Source: Melieria omissa (Eukaryota > Arthropoda > Insecta > Diptera > Ulidiidae). Taken from it: a DNA stretch of 64,000 bases. The notes beneath the pieces are model-generated. The model did not search any database and was not told the origin of the DNA. It saw nothing but the letters and a program-made list of their open reading frames with translations. The translations under genes were made by a program, and so were the position numbers. Location of the stretch: NCBI GenBank assembly GCA_963971225.1, contig OZ020267.1:65128577-65192576 (forward strand), written 5' to 3'. Numbering within the stretch: position 1 is the first letter of the stretch; each line of letters opens with the position of its first letter. Positions 37,819 to 49,789 of this stretch are shown piece after piece.

Positions 37819-39415
37819 CTATATATATAAAAATCAAATAAATTTCGTATGTGTTCTATAGACTCCCAAACCACCAGACCTATTTTAATAAAATATTACG
37901 TGTGTGTTTACGGGCACCGTGTGGAAGGTTCTTAGCATAGGGGGCGTGGCATTATTCAAGGGGGCGTGGCACCGCCCATACAACTCAATTCTTTAATATT
38001 GAATATCTTCAGAATTATAAGTCGTATAGCATTGAAATTTGGTACAGTGTCATGGCGTAAACATGTTGTTCGACCGGTAAAATTTAATGGGCGTTGGACA
38101 AGGGGCGTGGCACTTTTTAAATTCCGGTGTAACTTTCGAACTATAGCGTTCACATCAGTGAAACTCGGTACAAACTAACGATTTGGTCGTGTCCTTCGAC
38201 AGGGAGAATAGGGTGGGTTTTTGACAAGGGGGCGTGGCGCCGCCCATACAAGCCAACTTTTTAATACGGAATATCTTCGGAATTATAAGTCGTATAGCAT
38301 TGAAATTTGGTACAGTGTCATGGCGTAAACGTGTCTTTCCAGAAATAAAATTTAATGGGCTTTGGAAAGGGGCGTGGCACTTTTTAAATTCCGGTGTAGC
38401 TTTTGAACTATAGCATTCACATCAATGACACTCGGTATAAACTTATTATTTAGTCGTGTCCTTCGGCAGGGGGAATAGGGTTTATTTTGGACAAGGAGGC
38501 GTGGCACCGCCCATACAACCCAACTTTTTGATATGGAATATCTTCGGAATTATAAGTCGCTCAGCATTGAAATTTGGAACAGTTTCATGGCGTAAACGTG
38601 TCTTTCCACAAATAAAATTTAATGGGTTTTGGAAAGGGGCGTGGCACTTTTTAAATTCCGGTGTAGCTTTTGAACTATAGCATTCACATGAATGACACTC
38701 GGTATAAACTTATTATTTAGTCGTGTCCTTTGGCAGGGTGAATAGGGTGTATTTTGGACAAGGAGGCGTGGCACCGCCCATACAACACAACTTTTTGATA
38801 TGGAATATCTTCGGAATTATAAGTCGCTCAGCATTGAAATTTGGAACAGTGTCATGGCGTAAACGTGTCTTTCCACGAATAAAATTTAATGGGTTTTGGA
38901 AAGGGGCGTGGCACTTTTTAAATTCCGGTGTAGCTTTTGAACTATAGCATTCACATGAATGACACTCGGTATAAACTTATTATTTAGTCGTGTCCTTTGG
39001 CAGGGTGAATAGGGTGGATTTTGGACAACGGGGCGGGGCACCACTCATGCAACTCAAATTTTTAATATGGAATAATTTCGGAATTATAAGTCATAGAACA
39101 CTAAAATTTAGTACCCTGTCGTCTCATACATGAGTCATTCTAATAAGATTTGATGGGCGTCAGACAAGGGGCGTGGCGCATTGTTTGTGACCCAAATATT
39201 TTGCTGAACTTTGAGTGGCACAGCAATGAAACTAAGTACGAACCTACCATTTTCCATTCCGAAAGACGGGATGGTGCGGGTATTGAACAAGGGGGCTTGG
39301 AACCGCCCATATAACTTAAATCTATATATATATACAAGAAAGTGACTGTATGTGAGTTACGGCATCACACACAAACGGACCGTTTGGGCGAGACGAAGTT
39401 TGCCGGGTCAGCTAG
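37819..39415 (+). mobile_element. Non-autonomous Helitron, copy 1 (1597 bp)
   Basis: Begins TCTATATATATAAAAATC after a host A and ends GCCGGGTCAGCTAG before a host T, the TC...CTAG structure of Helitrons with A/T insertion. A subterminal hairpin CAAACGG-A-CCGTTTG lies at 39372-39386. The body is an array of about 267-bp units, each with GGGGCGTGGCACCGCCCATA, at about 37961, 38230, 38497, 38764, 39031 and a divergent one at 39290. Apparent open frames here recur once per unit and are repeat artefacts. No Rep/helicase is present. A second copy is at 45350-46426. Confidence 0.85.
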
Positions 39416-39924
39416 TAAACAATAAAAATCCCACTGAGATATTTCGGTCATATGAGAAAGCTCTACAACTACAAGTTTTTATATGTATGTATATAACACG
39501 CACACATTCAATAAAAATATTATTCTAAGAAAATTTACTTTTGTATGCAAAAACTGTAATTAAAAAAACCTACAAACAGAAGTCCATACAAAAGAATAAA
39601 AATATAATTCTTTGTTGTTACTTGCAACACACTTCCGATTTCTTTTTACTACCATAATTAATGGCAATTAGGATGTCGGCTACGGAACAGCAACAATTTT
39701 CCATGGGCCATTAGTGGACGGGTACTTGACCGTTACATTTGGGCATAAGAAAATAAGCCGAAATAAAGCGCCGAAAACGTGCGTAATTTGCAATTAAGAA
39801 CGCGAATACGTGAGGGTGCCGACACAGTGTTGCCAGAGTTTTGGCTCTAAAAATACCACTGCGAAAAGGAATTCCTTGCGAAAGGAATTTCAAAAGAAGA
39901 AATTCCAAGAATATGTTATAAGTA

Positions 39925-40570
39925 CAGTAGAATCCCGATTATCCGGATCAAATGAAACCAGGGGTATTCCGTATAATCGAAAATCCGGATAATCGATTTC
40001 AAAGCAAATCAAACAATATTAAAACTTTAATATTTTTTTATTATGTAACGGATTTTACATGTGTCATTTAGAAAATACTATATTATAAAAAACGAGTTTA
40101 ACGATAGATAATGAATTACATAATACCTATGTAATTTAGAATTTTGATTGGAAATAACTTGTTATTGATCTTTGACGTAATGAATCACATCTTTTCATTG
40201 CGGCCAAGTCCCTGATGCGCTTCAGTTGTAGCAACTGTATAGGATCCAATTCGTCCTGTCTTTCAAGCCACTTAAAAGCAACATCTAGAGCTTCAAAAGC
40301 TTCTGCGTGAGATGGTACTTGACATTCTTCCCCAGTTTCAGTTTCTTCTTCATTTTCTCTCTCGTTACTGTTCAAATCCTCAATGATTTCTTCATCAGTT
40401 AAGATTTGGAATCCAGTCAGGGTACACGGTCGGAGGCGGGAATAAACTTGTCGTAACATGTCGCGTTACACCGGCAAAACATTTTTAAATTGACAGTTAG
40501 AGCCGAGACAAATGAGTCCGGATAATCGGATGTTCGGATAATCGATGTTCGGATAATCGGGATTCTACTG
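39925..40570. mobile_element. pogo/Tigger-type element, internally deleted (646 bp)
   Basis: Perfect inverted ends CAGTAGAATCCCGATTATCC bordered by TA on both sides (39923-39924 and 40571-40572). Subterminal repeats of GTTCGGATAATCGATG occur at 40530-40560. The inside keeps only the C-terminal part of a minus-strand transposase. Confidence 0.85.
40136..40459 (-). pseudogene. C-terminal fragment of a pogo/Tigger transposase
   Basis: The frame has the family's acidic linker (LTDEEIIEDLN, then a Glu-rich run), PSHAEAFEALDVAFKWLERQ and QLLQLKRIRDLAAMK. This resembles the tail following the DDE domain in Tigger-derived proteins. The CENP-B-type DNA-binding domain and the catalytic core are absent, so it cannot transpose. 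Confidence 0.8.
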
Positions 40571-40752
40571 TAGGTCGAACTGAAAGGAAAATTGTTTTCG
40601 CTTCAATGGGCTTAAATTTATTGAATTCATTTAGTTTAGCAATACATAGGTGACGTTTGAAGAAAAACAGTTTGAGGCTCAAAATGCCTCATGTCCTTTC
40701 AAAGCATAAAGTTCCGTATTTATGAAAGAAATCCCTGGTTTTGGCAACACTG

Positions 40753-41744
40753 GTGTCACTACGTGCTGATTGGCGGGTTAGAAGAGACCATTGTCAGCGT
40801 GGGGGAAGTGGCTCAGCTCATTAGGTTATTTGTGCACCATACCAGTCACACAAACTTCGATCAGCATACAACTTTACAAGTCGTAAATATCAATCAGAAA
40901 GTGTCTTATGGCTACTTACAGGTTTGAATGTTAGCAACTCTGCATGAGGGAACTGAAAGGGAATGCATTTTGCTCAGCTTGGGAAATAGTGCAACACGAA
41001 CAGTCAAGTTGACACAGACAAATGAAACAGACGAATAATCGTGCCGAAAAAAAATCAATAAGCAGCCAAGAAAGCACACTTGTAGTGGACAAGAAATTTA
41101 AAATCCTTGACACAATTTGCAGCAAAAACTGCAACTCGAATTGGTTCATATCAAACATGCGGCGACTGTATATTTGATTGGAACTTTTCTCCCGCATACG
41201 GCAAACTGTGCTTTGCATCTTTACCGGCGCCGCTGAAATTGTGGCTGCTGGCACGTTTTGCATGCAAGTTCTGCAAGTCTTGAAACGTACAGTAATGTAA
41301 TTGCATTTTCCGTGCCGCATAGTTGTTGCAGTAGCGCTAAGCTTCTGGTTAGTGTTGTTAGACGATGGCTGCCAAAGGCAACGCAAGTTGTGAGGCAAAC
41401 ACTAACGTATCATTTATATTTATCTCTATGTTTGTAAGTGATATTCTATTCATACCGTTGTTTATGTGCAAGAAGTAGCACCACAAAGTTTGCTAACGTA
41501 ATTAAAATGTCTCACTTGCAACTGCGTTTTCACAACTTGCAACGCTCTCTTTGCGCCAACACTTTGTGCTTGCTTCACATTGGCCCCCTAAGCGTAGGGA
41601 TTCATTCTTGACAGAATAGATTGACAGATAGCAGCAGCAATGGTCATATACCTACATGAATGAAGCTGGATTTTGTAATTTCTTAAGCGCTTAGACTATA
41701 ATCACTGAAAAGTTCAAACTCAAATTGTTTGTACAGCTTCTTCT
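40753..41744. other. Intergenic, nothing recognised
   Basis: A 155-codon minus-strand frame at 40931-41398 has no recognisable domain and no splice partners. It is treated as chance. Confidence 0.35.
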
Positions 41745-42055
41745 TGACCGGCACGACAGCCCGATTACGAGACTGAGGCCTAGCTACCCGCAACCAACGG
41801 TGTTGTGCGTGCGAATGCTTTTTACAAGGTTGGAAGGGACTTATAGTTTTATGCCGATTCCGAACGGCGAGTTGAGAGCTTTTTCATAGGCAATTTTACT
41901 CTCAGAGGTTTGCCATTTCCTGCTGAGAGGACACCCGCCGAAAGAAAAATTGTTGTTTTTCTTTTTTTCCGGTGTTAACGCAACGGAGTATTTAACTCGC
42001 GGAGTCTTGACTCGCGGCCCAACACACTAGCCAGCTGAGCTACGGCGGCTGTTGT
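41745..42055 (-). mobile_element. tRNA-derived SINE
   Basis: On the minus strand the head reads GCCGCCGTAGCTCAGCTGGC, containing a perfect box A (TAGCTCAGCTGG). A degenerate box B follows in the CGAGTCAAGACTCCG region about 40 bp downstream. The body, with GAAAAAGCTCTCAACTCGCC and TTCGGAATCGGCATAAAAC, resembles a SINE-like repeat common in flies. The 3' limit is approximate. Confidence 0.6.
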
Positions 42056-42258
42056 TTGTACAGCTTTATTATTAAAAAGGAACGTGAGGTGCTTAAAAAA
42101 TAAGCAAACTTATGGGCCAAATAGGTAAACATTTATCTTTTAACCTTTAGGCTTTAGAGCTTTCACTTTGTTAGTAGATCCTTGAAAGTTCCCCAAGTGT
42201 TTCCTGCAAAAGTATCCAAACTTTCATTCGACCTTGTAGTGTATAGTAGACTCAGAAA

Positions 42259-42398
42259 AAGTGGTGCACACAGGATTTCATTTTGGGCGGGTGGGAGGGG
42301 CGAGAATTAAGTTGCAACTGTTGAGTCGAATACCATTTGAAACCATATTTATTGTTTGGGGGCGGTTTAAACACCCAAACCCCCTGTGTGCGCCACTG
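42259..42398. mobile_element. Short MITE (about 140 bp)
   Basis: Inverted ends AGTGGTGCACACAGG (left) and AGTGGCGCACACAGG (right, reverse complement) surround a G-rich/C-rich core (TTGGGCGGGTGGGAGGGG and ACCCAAACCCCC). No coding capacity. Confidence 0.6.
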
Positions 42399-43043
42399 TA
42401 ATTCTATCATCTCTGTAGTTTTGCACTTCGTAGTGCTGAAAGTTTAAATTTCTTTCCACTTTAAGAGCGAAAGGCAACTTATCTTCTATCTAGTAAAAAA
42501 ATCATGATAACTTATTCCAGAAACCAATGCCTGTCAGCGGGATTTTTCTACTACAATCATAGTACAAAAATCCATTAGAATATCACGAATATTAATAGAA
42601 TCTTACACGTATAATTTCTGTTCTTGATGAAAGTTTTAGTTTAGAAGAATATGAAGAGAAAAAAAACATCCAACTCCAAACAAAGGCAACTTTCTTTTGA
42701 CATCTTTTGAAATAAGTGTCCATTCGAAATCGGCACAATACTTTTATTCATCCATATACTAAAAAAAAACCTAAAGCCAGCGTTCATAGATTTTTAAGCT
42801 TCAATATTTAATTTTTTATTGTTACATTTTGGTTTTAAAGATTTCATGTTTCTGTTATACTGTTCGGCAAGAAAAAAAACAACAAACCTTTCTATCACCA
42901 TGTATTTGGTGGGCACTTTAACCCATAGTGAAATATTATTATTTCACTGAAATATTATGCTTTCACTATGACTTTAACCAAACACTGATTTATATTTCAA
43001 TACTAAGTATGTACTATACCTCGCAATTGAAATTGTGTAGAAC
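42399..43043. other. Upstream region of the small secreted-protein gene
   Basis: AT-rich. TTTATATTTCAA at about 42990 could act as a TATA-like element roughly 55 bp before the ATG, but this is weak. GAAATATTATTATTTCACTG repeats locally near 42930-42970. Confidence 0.35.
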
Positions 43044-43439
43044 ATGAAAATTTATTTTTGTATTTTGCTATTGGCAATCACATTTGTCGGCTGTGTTGCC
43101 TATAGGTCGAAAGGTAAGACCAACGATGTGGATTTCTTGAATCTGCGTAAAGTTACAAATCAGCCAAACGATAGTTTTGAGCCACAGGCCGACATCGGTC
43201 AGCGCAAAACACAGACGGACGCCAACGAAATCATGGAAATGCTACAAAAAATTCTTGAAAAATTAAAGACAGTTAATGCATATTTCAAGGAAATAAACAA
43301 GGAATTCAACACCAACAATTCGGTAAGTAAACAATGCTTTTCGACCAAAGAACAGAGAGTTTCCACTAACTATTGATTTATCATGTAGCAGCTGTATGTG
43401 GATGTGATAGTAAGTCGATTGCCAACATTTGCTTCATAG
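43044..43439 (+). CDS. Small secreted protein, two exons, unknown function
   Basis: Exon 1 is 43044-43322 (93 codons), ending at a TCG/GTAAGT donor. A 66-bp intron (43323-43388, ending TAG) is followed by exon 2 43389-43439 (16 codons and TAG), giving 109 residues. The N-terminus MKIYFCILLLAITFVGCVAY is a clear signal peptide, with likely cleavage near residues 18-20. The mature part is hydrophilic. It includes a predicted amphipathic helix (EIMEMLQKILEKLKTVNAYF) and no Cys in exon 2. The start context is GAACATGA, and an AATAAA lies at 43646. The protein belongs to no family I recognise. Small, fast-evolving secreted proteins of this kind in flies are often reproductive or glandular, but that is only a guess. 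Confidence 0.6.
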
Positions 43440-45349
43440 GACGTAAGGAAGCTGTTGAAGTTGTATACAAATTAAACTGATGGAATTGCTTTCATAAAAC
43501 AATCGCAGGAAGAATTATAGCGAAATAACGTTAAGACAGCCGAAGGTGTTAAAAGCAACAACAGTTTATATGGTATGGTATATTTATGTCACAAAAAAAA
43601 TAAGTGATTTGCGGCAAATATTTTGCAAATAGCCGCTGGAATAGTAATAAATTCTGATACTTCAATACTTGATTGTGATTGATTTGTTTAGAAATAGTTT
43701 CATGGAATGATTTATTTTGCATGCATAATGCACGTTTCTATGTAAATCGTATGTGACGATTTGTATTTGAAATGCTGAATTGAATGTGTAACTATTCATT
43801 CCGTCCCTACAATCAGCACCATTTAAAATGTGTTACGCAAAATCGCAATCAAATTGTTTAGCTGTAAAAAAAAAATTGTTGCGGTGCACAGCTTAAAAAT
43901 TCCATGAATTTCCGCAAAAACATGTTATGTCGCCTTTGTAAGCCACAGTTTATGTGTTGGCGGTTTATTGGTTTGTAATAACATGTAGTTGCTGTTATGT
44001 GTTTGTATGTAAGCATGTGCATGGATTTCGTATCAAGCTGTTTTTGCTTCATTTAGGGCGCACTTGTTGGCGCTGCGGTGGCGCTTCGAACGCTTGGCCT
44101 CATTATATTCTCATTCAGCTGGTAATGGCAAGTACAACAATGAACAGCGCAATAACAATAACACTACCAGCAATAGTGTGTAGAGCGGCTGTCGCTTCGG
44201 CCAACGCACCACATGCCAGCAAAATAAAATTTTGAAAAAAAAAACATTATTTTGTAGAGCAGCAATGCATTTCATGTCTCAGTTTCAGCCATGAATGTGA
44301 CACATTACATGCACATGTGTGTGTGTGTGTGTGCGAGTGTGAGTCCTTCCAAAGGCAAATCGATTAATTTGGAAATTTTCAAAACCCTCTCTATGTTTAG
44401 TACTAGAAATTATATGTCAACATTGTGAAACTTCAGTTAGAAGATATGAAGGTGAAGCTTTGATTTCTTTCGTTCAAAATATGTTTACATAAGTGAATTT
44501 CTTTTCGAGATGGTCCGTACTCTACTTTGAAGCCCAATACCATTTGAAACCATGTTTGCTACCCCAAATATTTGATAGAAACAGACATTTAAGTGGGTTA
44601 CAACCTCTGAAAACCCTAGTTTACTCATAGAAGTAATACTTTTGAGCTTTCCAAAACCATCATTGCTAATTTTTGTATCAACTCATAATAAAAAAAATAA
44701 ACCATAGATCAATATTGTTTTTCAAAAATTCAGCAACATTGAGAGACTTTGCCCTCTGATTTCAGTGCTCCATGCATCAAACTGAATAGTTTGTGAATAC
44801 AAATCTGAACGCATCAATATGTCAGACTCATTAAAATTGTAATCACTACCAATGCAAAATATTAAATGAAAATCAAGACATTATTTTATAGTAATATAAA
44901 TACATAAATTAAAATAACTTGACCCACCTTTTTGCCAAAATCTATTTTTACATTGAGACATGTTGATTATGAAATGCCAAACAGTTTTACGCATGACGCA
45001 AGTCGACGCATCGAATTAAATTGAATGCATTAATTATGCAACTGTGTTGCGTTTAATGTTTCATTCGACATTATATGCAAATTATCAGAGAACAAACCAG
45101 AGACAATGACAACTATATACATAGACTGTACGTTGTTGCAGATGTGCGCAGGTGTGTGTTGTGTCATTGAAATTCATGGCGTCGAAAGGAATTGCAACTG
45201 ACATCAAATGGGTATTTGCATGTAAAACGAATCTACACAGCTGCAAGTCCTTAATCTCTTTTCAGCAACAACAAGAGAAGCAACTTTAGTTGTATTTAAT
45301 ATAAAGAAAGAAATGTGAAAAAGTTTGCCAAGTACTAAAAATTGTCCAA
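43440..45349. other. Intergenic, nothing recognised apart from a (GT)n tract
   Basis: AT-rich. The short string AATACCATTTGAAACCAT, also present at 42329, recurs at about 44538. A (GT)n microsatellite is at 44315-44333. Confidence 0.4.
44315..44333. repeat. (GT)n microsatellite
   Basis: Uninterrupted GT dinucleotides. Confidence 0.85.
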
Positions 45350-46426
45350 TCTATATATATAAAAATCAAATAAATTTCGTATGTGTTCTATAGACTCCCA
45401 AACCACCAGACCTATTTTAATAAAATATTACGTGTGTGTTTACGGGCACAGTGTGGAAGGTTCTTAGCATAGGGGGCGTGGCATTATTCAAGGGGGCGTG
45501 GCACCGCCCATACAACTCAATTCTTTAATATTGAATATCTTCAGAATTATAAGTCGTATAGCATTGAAATTTGGTACAGTGTCATTGCGTAAACATGTTG
45601 TTCGACCGGTAAAATTTAATGGGCGTTGGACAAGGGGCGTGGCACTTTTTAAATTCCGGTGTAACTTTCGAACTATAGCGTTCACATCAGTGAAACTCGG
45701 TACAAACTAACGATTTGGTCGTGTCCTTCGACAGGGAGAATAGGGTCGGTTTTTGACAAGGGGGCGTGGCGCCGCCCATACAAGCCAACTTTTTAATACG
45801 GAATATCTTCGGAATTATAAGTCGTATAGTATTGAAATTTGGTACAGTGTCATGGCGTAAACGTGTCTTTCCAGAAATAAAATTTAATGGGCTTTGGAAA
45901 GGGGCGTGGCACTTTTTAAATTCCGGTGTAGCTTTTGAACTATAGCATTCACATCAATGACACTCGGTATAAACTTATTATTTAGTCGTGTCCTTTGGCA
46001 GGGTGAATAGGGTGTATTTTGGACAAGGAGGCGTGGCACCGCCCATACAACACAACTTTTTAATATGGAATAATTTCGGAATTATAAGTCATACAACACT
46101 AAAATTTAGTACCCTGTCGTCTCATACATGAGTCATTCTAATGATAAGATTTGATGGGCGTCAGACAAGGGGTCACAAACAATGCGCCACATTGTTTGTG
46201 ACCCAAATATTTTGCTGAACTTTGAGTGGCACAGCAATGAAACTAAGTACGAACCTACCATTTTCCCTTCCGAAAGACGGGATGGTGCGGGTATTGAACA
46301 AGGGGGCTTGGAACCGCCCATATAACTTAAATCTATATATATATACAAGAAAGTGACTGTATGTGAGTTACGGCATCACACACAAACGGACCGTTTGGGC
46401 GAGACGAAGTTTGCCGGGTCAGCTAG
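45350..46426 (+). mobile_element. Non-autonomous Helitron, copy 2 (1077 bp)
   Basis: The same 5' TCTATATATATAAAAATC and 3' GCCGGGTCAGCTAG ends as copy 1, again between A and T. It has units at about 45493, 45762 and 46029 plus the terminal one, so two fewer 267-bp units than copy 1. It carries a new 15-bp palindrome at 46170-46204. Otherwise it is nearly identical to copy 1, so the two separated recently. Confidence 0.85.
46170..46204. repeat. Perfect 15-bp hairpin unique to Helitron copy 2
   Basis: GGGTCACAAACAATG, loop CGCCA, then the exact reverse complement. In copy 1 the same place reads GGGGCGTGGCGCATTGTTTG with no hairpin. Confidence 0.85.
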
Positions 46427-49400
46427 TGCTTTAATACTTCAATGCGCGCTGCTACAAAAAGATATAAATTTAATCAGTGCTTGAGGCATGAGTTCAACTT
46501 TAATGAAAATGTTATCTCTCTTCAGTTTAGTTTCAAAAGTTTTAAACTAACCTCAAATTGATTTTCTTTTCTAAACTTTTCAAATTGTTGTACTAACTTC
46601 AAGCATTGGTCAGCTACAACTTTAAGAGAACAACGCCTTAAGATAAATTGGCGAAACAATCTAGAAAGGCAAACCAAATCTAACTATTCGCCGTACCGTG
46701 GCGGCATTAAGCTGACAAGTACCAGCCCGACGTTGGGCGTTTTGGAAAATTACGGCTATTACGGTTTTACATGAATGCATAAGTCAGCTTGCAGCAGTTG
46801 GACAAGAAAATCTCCGCCACAGACAGAAGCAAAGTTAATCAGCAAATATGCTTTGGTTTTTTGGCTTTCACACTCGCTTGAAAGACCATATTGTACAATG
46901 TGTGTGTGTATGTTGTAGAAGACACAACACAAAAAACTTTGGCGCAGTTATAATGAATAAAACCTGATCGACAGCAATCAAAATTGCACAAAGAAAATGA
47001 AAGCAAAGCGGTTAGACCGAAACACATTACTCGGACTTCAAGTTAAACTTTTTTGTGTCATCTGCTGAAACTTTGAAGCATAATTTACTTTTGTGGAATT
47101 GTTTTGTTGTTTAATTTGAAACTAATTAGGGACTTTTTGTTGCACAGGGAGCAATTTGAGAGTAGATAGGTAATAGGGACTTGTTCAAGGAAAGCTTCAA
47201 ATTTACACAAAATCTGGGTAGTCAGTTCTTATTATTTATGATTATATATTCTTTATTATTTATTAGAAAAAGGTATACCTATGCAACACTGGCAACCAGT
47301 CAGTCATGAAGTTAGTAGTGCCGGCTGGCCATTGTTTTGTCCGCCGACCCATTTTAAACAAAATGTGAACAGCGCCTCAAGCAGCACAATGCGGACATTT
47401 TATTTTCCTTTCTTTCATTTCATTCCATATTTTTTTTCATTTCATTTCTCGGCTGCCGTTTGTTTGGTTTCTATAGCATATAGTATTTAGCGACATTATT
47501 TGTGTCTGCTTTTAGGCGCACTTTGATGTCATGTTGTTGTCATGTTATGAAAACCGTAATAAATCATAGAATTCAAAGAAAGCAATACGAGAGCAGCAGC
47601 GATAAGACTGTGCTAAGTCTTGAGAATATATTGGCAGAAGCTAATGTGTGTTTAGTATATTTTGAAGGATTTGGTTTGCTAATGAATTTAGTAATATTGC
47701 TAATGAATTTAATAATATTTAGGATTCGAGCTCGAGTGGTTGTGGCAGCGAATACGAAAATAATTTTTCGTTCTCGTAAAGTCAACCACTTACTATGTGA
47801 ATGCGTAGTTGAAGAGAATCACAATGGGTCCAATAGGTTCATCGAGTGAAAGTGCATGCCGCACACCCCTTCTGTAACCTTCTACCTATTCAGTTCGACA
47901 ACCATTTTCTATTTAGTACAACAACCATTTCATAGGGTCTGAAAGTAAAATTTTAGTTAGATCATTTTTAAGTTGGTTTTTGAATAAAAAAAAAAAAACG
48001 TATTTCATGACATTAGCTTTTTTTGGAAACAAATGCAAAAAGTTAAAAAAAAAAATTTTTTTTTTTAAATGTAATTAAAACATAATCATTGAAAAATGTA
48101 TTATTATAGTTGTCATGTTTTACATCACCAAAACAGATTTCATTAAATTGTTTCTTTCTGCAATCGTCGCTCAAATTTTGCCATTTGGTTTAGCACTTCG
48201 ACACACTATAAACTAAAAGGTGTGACTCTACACACCGCCATACATTTCTTTTTACAAATATTTGCATGAGTGTTTATATGTATTGTGTCTTTCTTTATTC
48301 AACCACAATGCAACAACACAAAAACTTGTACAAAAAAGAAATAAATTAACATGAAATGTCAGCAGTAAAAAACATTTAATGTACGGTGCAGAAATAACAA
48401 CAACAATTCTTGTTTCAAGGTGAAATTTCTGAAAATTTATTGTTAAGCGCAAAATTTAGACTGTTACGCTATAATCGGCGCCAGTGCCCGCTGACTTCTC
48501 GCCGAATGCTGAACCCATTTTTTTGTGCGCCTACAAGCAGGCAACATGTTTTGGCTTTAAGTAAACGCATACATTTGTAGGTAAGTAGGTGTGTGTGTGG
48601 CACTTAAGTGCCGCTGCGTTGGTTTATGCGTTGCGGTTTAATTAAATTAAGTCAGCCACATTTTTGCTGTTTAATTTTTCATTTCGCCGAGTATTGCATG
48701 CAATTTACACCTTTGCTGTCGTGCGGAAAATTTACTTCAACTTGCTGTGCGCATACATAAACACAGTCATAGACATTCGCCGCTGTACACATACATGCAA
48801 ACGCGGTTTTAAGTATGTACGTTGTGCCAAACAGCATAAAGGAAACTTTTGCTGAAGAAGTTTCAATTTTCATTATTCCGAGTTGAACTCTACTGACGAC
48901 TTTTATACTTTGGGTGAGTTAAAACTTGGTAGAAAGTTAAGACAGTGTCAAATCGCGTAAACATATAGATTAATAAATGTATATTATGTAATAAATTATG
49001 TTAACCTTGAAAATTGTTGACGTTTCAAGGTATTTTTTGTTGTAGTCAAATTGAGTATCTACACACAGAAGTAACGAAAAAAAACTGGTCTTCATGCATT
49101 CTAGCAAACAATTTTGTTTTTTGAAGCTTCAGGGAAACTTGAACGTTGTGGGATCTATATGAATCATTTCAAGTTTTTAAATTTAAAAATTTATGTAATA
49201 TTTTTTAAAGATAAATTTTTGATAAAGAATCAAAGACAAGACTACTATAGACCCAACTAAAAAATAAAAATAAAAATTTTTCTTTAAATTTCTGTCCATA
49301 AGACCCACTCGTTTGTGGTCCCAAACTTAACTTCTTTTTCTTTAAGCTGCCAGCTTTACCCAGTGGAGTGAGCTGTATACACATGTAGACATGTGGGATT

Positions 49401-49599
49401 TCATATATTTTATATATTACTTAAAAAAGCATACAATCTTAGTGGCAATAAAATGTTTTATGAGCCACATCACTTCCGGCAATGCTCTAAAGCGGCCGTT
49501 TCAACACCCTTACGATCTGTCACCTAAGCAACAACAACCGATTAACTCAACATTTTTCGGCAAAGCCTTAAATCGCCCAAAATTAACATATGTACTTAC
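46427..49599. other. Gene-free spacer
   Basis: No supported gene. It includes an interspersed repeat at 47810-47890. Homopolymer A and T runs lie at 47988-48065. Open frames at 47281-47849 lack motifs. Confidence 0.4.
47810..47890 (+). repeat. Interspersed repeat, copy 2 (possible non-LTR 3' tail)
   Basis: GAATCACAATGGGTCCAAT through ATGCCGCACACCCCTTCTG, then CTACCTATTC. Matches the repeat at 17796-17880 with scattered differences. Confidence 0.4.
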
Positions 49600-49789
49600 T
49601 AGGCATCGCAATCCCGGGATCCCGGGATCCCGGACTTTTTCCAGTCCCGAAAATCCCGGGATTCAAATTCTTTTATCCCGGGATTTTCGGGATTGCAAAA
49701 GATGCTTCAAAGTTCAAATGAAATAAATTTTAAGGCACAAAAACACAATTCCTTATTTGAGGGAGAAGGGAGGGGATAGAGTGCGTCTT

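Larger units (their letters stand above)
39825..40752. mobile_element. hAT-like inverted termini surrounding the pogo element
   Basis: CAGTGTTGCCAGAGTTTTGG at 39825 and, in reverse complement, CAGTGTTGCCAAAACCAGGG at 40752. The 11-bp CAGTGTTGCCA end is common among hAT-type elements. No 8-bp target duplication is recognisable, and without the pogo insertion only about 280 bp remain. Tentative. Confidence 0.4.

Noticed and set aside
37956..38947. Several 65-75 residue frames with APPIQ..FLI in the Helitron
   Set aside because: They recur once per 267-bp repeat unit and on both strands. They are repeat artefacts.
40931..41398. 155-codon minus-strand frame
   Set aside because: Unconvincing composition, no domain, no conserved motif and no neighbours that make a gene model.
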